Assembly (NCBI GenBank): GCA_019096065.1
Contig: JAGUCH010000002.1
Coordinates: forward strand, 1,624,501-1,688,500
DNA length: 64,000 nucleotides
Reading direction: 5' to 3'
Source of the DNA: Paracyclopina nana
Taxonomy: Eukaryota; Arthropoda; Copepoda; Cyclopoida; Cyclopettidae
Position numbers and translations under genes: made by a program. The notes beneath the pieces were generated by a model that was given only the letters and a program-made list of their open reading frames with translations, made no database searches and was not told where the DNA came from. Below, piece after piece: positions 56,597 through 64,000 of this stretch. How positions within the stretch are numbered: position 1 is the first letter of the stretch; every line of letters begins with the position of its first letter.

Positions 56597-59500
56597 TTAT
56601 TGGTCAGTCGCCATCAGCTCTTCTTTCGCTCTGCCCTTATTTTTGGGCATTTTCTTGTTTGTCGAGTCCTCCAATTCCTTGGCCTTGTAGTAATGCGGAG
56701 CCACCTCTAGCAGCCATTCGTTCTTGATCTCGATGATGTTCCTCATGTACTCTTTGGTGGTGAAGACGAGCTCGTGATAAATGACCCAGCGTGGCAGGTC
56801 CTCGAACATGGAACTGTTCGGGTGGATCATGACAGTCTGATTGTGCTTCACAGTCTTGTAGTGGCCACCCTTGGACAGCTTTGAGGTGTGGTAAAAGTAG
56901 CCAGCAGTGATGGCCTTTCGGATGTTGACCGTTTCATGAGGGTTGGACACGAGCTCGATTTCCACTCGATCCAGCAAGCCTTCCAGTTGATCACGAATGT
57001 CCCTGGCTCGTTTCATGCTTCTGTGCTGAATGAAATTCTCGTAGCACCACTGCGATGAAAAGTCCGTTTCTGCCCACTGATTGTAGACATTTAGCAATGT
57101 CAAGTGGTCACCGCCAGGGCTGAAAAATAGATTTTTCTTAATTATCGGATAATTATCGATGAGAAGAAAAAAACCCAAGAACTTGAAAGTACGAGATGAT
57201 TATCTATAGATTCAGACCTATAGGCTAATTATTGCAAAAAAGTCCAAAGATACTGAATATTGCCTTTTTTGCAAATTTATGTTTGTTTTGATTTAGCAAA
57301 ATGTCTTTTAGAAAAACGAGACAAAAAACTTAAATACAATTTTCTGTGGCTTCGCAGCTACCCTAATTTTAACCCCACAAAAAGGTTAATTGAAATTGGC
57401 TCGAGTTTGTCTGAGCAAAGAAAATACATTAAAGACTATGTTACCTGAAAAAGTTTTTGCGGGCAGTGTCAGCATGTATGATTTTGTCCTTGGGTCTATA
57501 GAAGATAGATGCATTGTTGGACAACATGGCGGAAATGGTGAGAATCTCGTTGGAGCATTTGTACTTCTCGCTCGCCAATATCATCTTGGACATCATCGGA
57601 TCAGTGGGGAATTCCGCCATGCGTCGCCCCATTTTCGTCAGCTCGCCCATATGATTGAGGGCGCCCAATGCGTACAATTGCTCCAGAGCCATCACCAACG
57701 TTTCGTGCGGAGGCGGATCGAGAAAGTCGAAATGAATCAGATCATTGATGCCTAGAGACTTGAGCAGCAAGACCACGTTGCCAAGATTGACCCTTTGGAT
57801 TTCAGGCACTGTGTTCTCTTCGAGTTCATGCTTAAATGCCCATTCAGTGTAGAGCCTGAAACATTTTCCAGCAGCAACTCTGCCAGCTCGTCCTGCTCGT
57901 TGGCGAGCGCTGGCTTGGGACACTGGAGTGATGATCAAGGATTCCATGCCGGTTCGTGCGTTGTAGGAGTTTTGCTTGTTGAACCCAGGATCAATGACAT
58001 AGATAATGTTGTCAATGGTCAAGGACGTTTCGGCAATGTTGGTGGCCAGAACCACTTTTCTCGCTCCGGGTGGCGTGGGTTCGAACACCTTGGATTGCAT
58101 GTCCGAAGGCAAGTTGGCGTAAATTGGAACAATCAACAGCTCTCGTATTTTGGAGCCCAATCTTCGCGTTCGCTCTGTTAGCAGCTCTTGGCACGTTTCA
58201 ATTTCTTCTTGGCCGGTGAGGAAAACCAGCACATCTCCAAGTGGTTGAGTGACGTGGATCTAAAATGAAAAATGTCTTAACGACGGCTTTCATAATAAGA
58301 AAAACGAGCTTTTTCAAAAATGCTACAGACAGAATATCCCAAAATACTTTTTACTCGGAAAGTACGTGACTCCAAAACACTTTTTTACATTTTATGAAAG
58401 TATCTCAACGACTTTTTTTGAGGGGGAAAATCAAAATATGCAAGAATGACTGAAATATTAAAGATCTTTAGAGTTATCTAGTTTATACACTAGGCCCGAA
58501 AAGGACTTTTGCTAGAAATGTTATTATAAGGTAAGAATATGATTTTACCTGCAAAATGGTGACGACGCATGCATCTATGTAATCAGCCTCTGGAGCCTTC
58601 GTGTAGTAAATGTCAACCGGAAACCTCCGGCCAGGAATCCTGAAAATGGGGGCCTCGTCGAAAAAGTCTGAAAACTTTTGGGCATCGAGGGTGGCCGACG
58701 AGATGATGAGTTTCAAATCGGATCTGAATCGGGCAATATCCTTAATGAGGCCGAATAGAATGTCAGTGTGCAGAGTCCTCTCGTGAGCCTCGTCAATGAT
58801 CATCACGCTGTAGCTCTTGAGGTCAGGCTCGGACAAAAATTCCCTGAGAAGCATGCCGTCTGTCATGTACTTGATAAGAGTTCTTTCGGAGGTGCAGTCC
58901 TCAAAACGAATGGAGTAGCCCACCTCGTTGCCCAGTTTGACTCCCATTTCCTCTGCCACTCGGGCGCTCACAGACATGGCCGCCACCCTTCGGGGTTGAG
59001 TGCAGCCAATTTTCACAGTCACCGTTTCGCCCTCTTCATTTTTTCGCTTGGTGAAGCCAGCTTCGTACAAATATTGCGGAATTTGAGTGGTTTTCCCCGA
59101 TCCCGTTTCGCCTTCCACAATGAGAACCTGATACTGATTGATTGCCTACAGATAGAAAAAATAAATGAAGCACATAATTGAATGTGAAGTCAAAATCAAA
59201 ACTCACTTCGATTAGGCCTCCTTTGAAAGGGAAGACGGGTAAACTCTTTTTGGTTTCTTCTATGGTCATCCGCTTTTTTTCGTGCTCACTCAAGTCTTTG
59301 GTGTCCTCGTCGTCCTCTTCCTTTTTCGTGCCTGGCATTTTGAGCGCTTGGATGAACTCAATTTCGTCGTCGAGGAGCAAATCATACTTCTTGGCCTTCT
59401 CCTCGTACTTCTTTTTGGCGTCCTTGGCACCAAACTTGAACTGTGCCGAGTTCAAGTGCTCCTCCTCCCACTTCCTTTGCTCGTAAAAAGGCACTTTTTC

Positions 59501-60456
59501 CTTCTCGTCCACTTCAACGTAGTCGAAATGTTGGCCTTTTTTGCGGTCCTCTGGCATCACATAGCGTTGCACTTTCTCTATTTCCGCAGCCCTCGAATGC
59601 TCCTTGGCCAAGTGCAGCACCGTTTTCTTGTAGTTTCTCTCCAGCTTCTCCTTTTCGGTGAGCTGAGATTCATCGAACAGGAACTCGTCATCGGCGATGT
59701 CATCCTGCAGTTCAAGGATCTTGTCCTCTTTTCGCTTGGCCAAGTACTTGCGCCTCGACTCCTTCCTCAGATCAGGAAGGATCTTTTCCTTGTTCTGGTT
59801 CTCCATCTCCAGCCGCTTGGCAGCCTCCTCGAAGCTTTTCACCCCAGTGCCAACTTTGGAGCGTGTTTTCTCCTTGTCTTTCTTGATCATACGTTGAGCA
59901 AACTTGTCACGCTCCTCCAAGTCGGCCTTTCGCTCACGTTCCATTTTGTCGAATTCATCCTCTGAGGAGTCTGCAGATTTCTTTTTGGCCTTCTTGGCCT
60001 TTTTGGCCTTTTTGTGAACTGCCACTTGCTCCTCTTCGTCGTCAGACAAAAGTTGGAATTTTCTGTTTTTCGAGGCCAATTCCATGGCTGCCCTCTCTTT
60101 GGCACGATTCTCCTGTTTTCGCTTCTCCGACAAAGACTGGTTGATCAGAGCTGTGTTTTGCTGACTCGGAATTTTGCGAAAGAGTTCAGTGGCAAAAGCA
60201 GAGACTGCGGCGTCCACGTCCAGGGTTTCTGTTTGCCTGATCTTCTCAATGAGCTCATCAGGCGACTTTGACTTTTTTGCCAGTCCGACGAAGAAATCCG
60301 CGATTGTCATGTCCGAAATGCCGGCTACGTCGTGTAGCTGATCGGACACCCAAACACGCAAGTCCTGCAAACGAAAACATTGAAATAAAACACAGAGGCT
60401 GTAATATAGAGTTGTAGAAGACGAAAAAGGGAAATATTTCTTACCGAAGAGCTCAT
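56597..60456 (-). CDS. DHX16: DEAH-box pre-mRNA splicing helicase DHX16 (Prp2), 1034 aa
   Basis: Five exons, phases consistent: 60456-60445, 60364-59207, 59145-58549, 58259-57445, 57119-56597. Exon 1 encodes only MSSS. The N-terminal 380 residues are charged and DHX16-specific ([32 protein letters not shown]). The helicase core has GETGSGKTT (402-410), [23 protein letters not shown] (508-511), [28 protein letters not shown], and [20 protein letters not shown], followed by winged-helix, ratchet and OB-fold regions. Length matches human DHX16 (1041 aa). It remodels the spliceosome before the first catalytic step, in the nucleus. The 3' end has been copied into the adjoining intergenic region. 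Confidence 0.98.
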
Positions 60457-60843
60457 AGTGGGGAAAAATACGTTGTCTTCACTTTGTTGTTGTTTTTCTT
60501 TGACGCGAAATCGACAGGAGTCAAACTACTAATTTTGAGGCAAAATTAAACCTTCTTTCCTCTCATCAACCCCAAAAAATGGGTTTTTGTCATATTTGAA
60601 TGGAAAATTTGTGGGTCAAATGAATTTTTCTTTATTTTTTTATCCGAAAATTACTAAAATTGGCCTTAAAAAATGACCGCGTACTGTTACCTATCTGTGG
60701 GATTGGCTCACTTTTTCGAGCCTGGTTTTTCGCAGCTTTTTCTGTTTTTACTTTAGCTCAGCCAGCAGCAAACATTCCGGTTCTTCCTTATTAATCGGAA
60801 CTTTCATGAAAGTATTTTTGAAGGCTCGCATGCATTTGAAAGT
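60457..60843. promoter_or_regulatory. Bidirectional promoter region of DHX16 and HP1
   Basis: 387 bases between two divergent start codons of nuclear housekeeping-type genes. Both promoters and leaders must lie here. No TATA box obvious. Confidence 0.5.
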
Positions 60844-61434
<591 letters not shown>

Positions 61435-61693
61435 ATATATCTGTATTAGTTTGCGAAAGGCAACATCATAACTATAAATAAATGACCTTTTTGAAAGATA
61501 CATCAATGTTCAGATTTGCTTGATTTTCATTGTTAATGTTGACGCTTTGCTGTGATTCCTTGAATAGCATTTAGACACATTTCATCTTTTTCATGAGAAC
61601 TTCTTTTCACTCGGAGGAAAGGTCTATCGTGAGTTGTCGTACTGTCAAAACAAAAATTGTTATAAAACTCTACAGAGTTTGGCTTCTAAAAGA

Positions 61694-62956
61694 ATGTCAC
61701 TTCATTACATTACTCACATCAGGTTCATTTCAGCGAGAAGAAGTAAGTTGCTTGTAAAACAAATTAAATAACCTTTTTCATTTTTTAACTATTTCAGTTG
61801 TGAGTGAATTCCACACTGGTCATGCCTTCTGCAGCAAAAAGCCTGCAAAAGAAATTCCTCATGGGTACTATGAGGTTCTGGGCATTCCAAGGACATCAAG
61901 GCTGTCTGATGTCAAATCAGCCTATTTGCGAATAGCCAAGAAGCATCATCCAGACAAAGCTGGGGAGAATTTAGAGAGCAGAGCCATTTTTGATGTAATA
62001 TTGAATATACTGTGATTTCAAGCTGTCATTTTTGAAAATATTGATTACAGGAAGCCACTGAGGCTTATCAGACTTTGATGGATCCCAACCAGAAGAACTT
62101 CTATGACACTCATGGTTACCCCTCAGAAGAACTTAGAAAAAGAGGCATTCCCTCAATATTTGACTACAGGCCCAAGTGAGCCAAATCTACTTGTTCCATT
62201 TGTTAAAAATAGGCTGAATTTTCATCTTTTAAAGGTACTCCATTTATGAGGCTACGATGAAAGCAGACAACGAGACTTCAGCCCTGGAAGACTGGTTTGC
62301 TGCCCAGGGACATTCTGTCAAGGAGCCAAATTTCACAGATGTCAGGCAAAGACTTAAGAATGCCTACATTGAATTCAGATATGGATTGCTGTTTTTTGGC
62401 TTTCCATGGCGAATCAGAGGTGATTAGATGCTAACTCACTTTAAACAAATAGTATACGCACACCTAAAATATTTTAGCCTTCTTCAACACAATTGGAATT
62501 TGGATTGTGGCTGGCACAATTCTGCTCACCTCATTTTCCTATTATATGCGTTTCAAGCATGATCAGGTGCCTCGAAATGATCCGACGAGGCCTTTGAAGT
62601 TCAATGACATGTGGGAAGTTCAGGAGATGCAAAACGACTTCCTGGGCTACATGGGCCTGAGAAATAAGTAAGCATGAAAGAATTCTTGATTAATTTATAT
62701 ACAATTTACATGTATAAATCGAAGGAGCCCCCATAAAGAGACCAAGGAGGAAAAAGGTAGCAACGTTGCCATGCCAATTATCAGAGTCAAAGAAAGTAGA
62801 GAGGAAAGGCTGCTCAACAACCGAATAGCTGGCTTGAAGCATAGACTGTCCATGATTGAAGAGGAATCTCAGAGAATCAAGGCCACCCTTAAGAAAATTG
62901 ACAAATCATACATTTCTGATGAAAAACCAGTCAAAGCTGCAGAAGACATCCAATAA
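61694..62956 (+). CDS. J-domain membrane protein, DNAJC4-like, 325 aa
   Basis: Six exons, phases consistent: 61694-61742, 61798-61994, 62051-62175, 62235-62419, 62478-62667, 62725-62956. J domain at about 36-105: YYEVLGIPRTSRLSDVKSAY, LRIAKKHHPDKAG with the HPD triad that stimulates Hsp70. One membrane span, IGIWIVAGTILLTSFSYYM, at about 191-209. The C-terminus ends in a coiled-coil-like charged segment (REERLLNNRIAGLKHRLSMI). A short Arg-containing N-terminus (HIRFISARR) could be a mitochondrial or ER targeting signal. A single J domain plus one span fits DNAJC4. The last acceptor (TCGAAG) has a weak pyrimidine tract. Confidence 0.88.
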
Positions 62957-63177
62957 AATAGCGGCAATCAAAATTAAGTCTATATACTATACATACATTT
63001 CAGGTAGCATGAAGAGTAGCTAGTGCATGACACTCTGCCATGCACTTTCAGCAGTGCGAGGTTGAGTGTGTTTCCACACCTGCCAACGCCAACAACTGTT
63101 GAATTTTAGCTGACTTTTCATATTTGTGTCTGGCGATCTGTCCCTATTCCGAAATAGCGAGTAAATAGATCAAGACT
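62957..63177. other. Intergenic, nothing recognised
   Basis: 221 bases between two plus-strand genes. It should hold the end of the DnaJ transcript and the promoter of the MARVEL gene. Confidence 0.5.
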
Positions 63178-63835
63178 ATGGACGTGTCCTACATCAAGTC
63201 TGTGGACGGCTTGATCCTCCTTGGCGAAGTGGTAAGTTAATTCGGAAAATGCTTTTTCCCCCCATATATCATCGATATTTTTTCTAGGTGTTGGCTGCAA
63301 TCGGAGGGATTTTCAGCATTGCCCTCAGTGGCTCTGGTTTCTGGTCGTTTGTGTTCTGGTCCACAGTCATCATTTCCTTGATGTTCCTCGGACTCCACGT
63401 GTTCAAGATCATGCCCATTCTTGAGAGCAAGTTTGCCTTCATGCCAAAAATTGTAAGATATCATATTTGGGAAACACCTACTTTTGAAATCTTTCCAGAA
63501 TTATTTCAATTTATTTTCATTATTATTATTTTTTTTTTTTTGCAGAGGTTGGGATATGTAGCAATTTGGCTGCTCTTTTACATCATCAGTGCGATTATCA
63601 GTTTTGTGACGTTCAACCTTTCAGGGGTAACTAGAATCCATATGCTCGCATGATGGTTTTTGCTTAATCCAAAAAAAAATTCCCATTTAAGATATTGGTG
63701 TACATTTTGACATTTCTCTTCTCGGTGGATCTCTTTTTCCGGTACCGAAATTACAAGTCTGGATCTGGTGCTGATGTGACTGCTCCAAACGCTGCTGCTT
63801 CTGCTGCATCTGGAGGAGAAGTGCCCAAGTACTGA
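63178..63835 (+). CDS. MARVEL-domain four-span membrane protein, 147 aa
   Basis: Four exons, phases consistent: 63178-63231, 63288-63452, 63546-63626, 63692-63835. The first span begins almost at the start (VDGLILLGEVVLAAIGGIF), as in plasmolipin/CMTM proteins. Three more hydrophobic segments follow (FVFWSTVIISLMFLGLHVF, YVAIWLLFYIISAIISFVTF, ILVYILTFLFSVDLFF). The hydrophilic tail is Ala/Ser-rich (NYKSGSGADV to VPKY). Such proteins organise membrane microdomains in vesicles and epithelia. An AATAAA lies about 85 bases after the stop. Confidence 0.85.
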
Positions 63836-64000
63836 AACACTGGGGTTTTTTTGTCGCCTACTTGCTAAGCAATTTTATTTATACGGAAGTGAGATGGTAT
63901 TTGCTTAAAAATCTCTTGGGAAATAAATTCTATATGAGGATTCATCTGTTGCTTCATATCAATAATGTAGCTTAGCTTTGGTGGCCTGGCTTGCCTGGAA

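Noticed and set aside
55458..56727. Plus-strand frames of 79-121 codons after FAM135 with similar sequences to each other
   Set aside because: They are antisense readings of the DHX16 terminal exon and its degenerate copies, not a new gene family.

Overview
This is a eukaryotic nuclear window, almost certainly from an invertebrate and most likely an arthropod or close ecdysozoan. It carries a tolloid-type BMP-1 protease, a tachykinin-type receptor, an ecdysteroid/choline-kinase-like (CHK) protein and a mitochondrial-clan P450. Genes are split by many short GT-AG introns, mostly 50-65 nt, with a few of 1-3 kb that are full of repeats. The species cannot be named from sequence alone. Exon coordinates below were worked out by hand by requiring splice consensus, reading-frame phase and protein-family continuity to agree.

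Layout. 1-13,933 (minus): tolloid protease, 18 coding exons, with its last CUB exon outside the window. Its introns and upstream region hold several families of inverted-repeat elements (14,529-16,315 is one large inverted arrangement). 16,848-19,773 (minus): 257-aa protein of unknown function. 20,789-24,689 (plus): tachykinin-like GPCR, with a 1.1 kb repeat-built element in one intron and a tRNA-like sequence in another. 25,033-28,483 (minus): single-pass membrane protein with Ig-like ectodomain. 29,253-31,588 (minus): CHK kinase-like protein. 31,897-34,510 (minus): JmjC-domain protein with a signal peptide, divergent from FUT8-like fucosyltransferase (34,667-36,558, plus). 37,783-38,646 (plus): small secreted precursor that looks like a neuropeptide prohormone. 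40,586-43,524 (plus): CDKL kinase, tail to tail with a mitochondrial-type P450 (43,750-45,619, minus). 46,628-55,407 (plus): FAM135 lipase-like protein, whose first coding intron contains a complete kinesin gene on the opposite strand (46,788-49,210). 55,449-56,596: degenerate tandem copies of the 3' end of DHX16, one interrupted by a foldback element. 56,597-60,456 (minus): DHX16/Prp2 splicing helicase, head to head with HP1/chromobox (60,844-61,434, plus). 61,694-62,956 (plus): DnaJ membrane protein. 63,178-63,835 (plus): MARVEL tetraspanner.

The genes do not form one pathway; this is ordinary gene-dense chromosome. The unusual parts are (i) a candidate undescribed amidated neuropeptide precursor, (ii) several non-autonomous transposon families that share a near-identical terminal motif but have unrelated interiors built from different short tandem motifs, (iii) a nested antisense kinesin, (iv) three phase-confirmed GC-AG introns, and (v) exon remnants behind DHX16. 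No CRISPR array, rRNA, operon or viral gene was seen.
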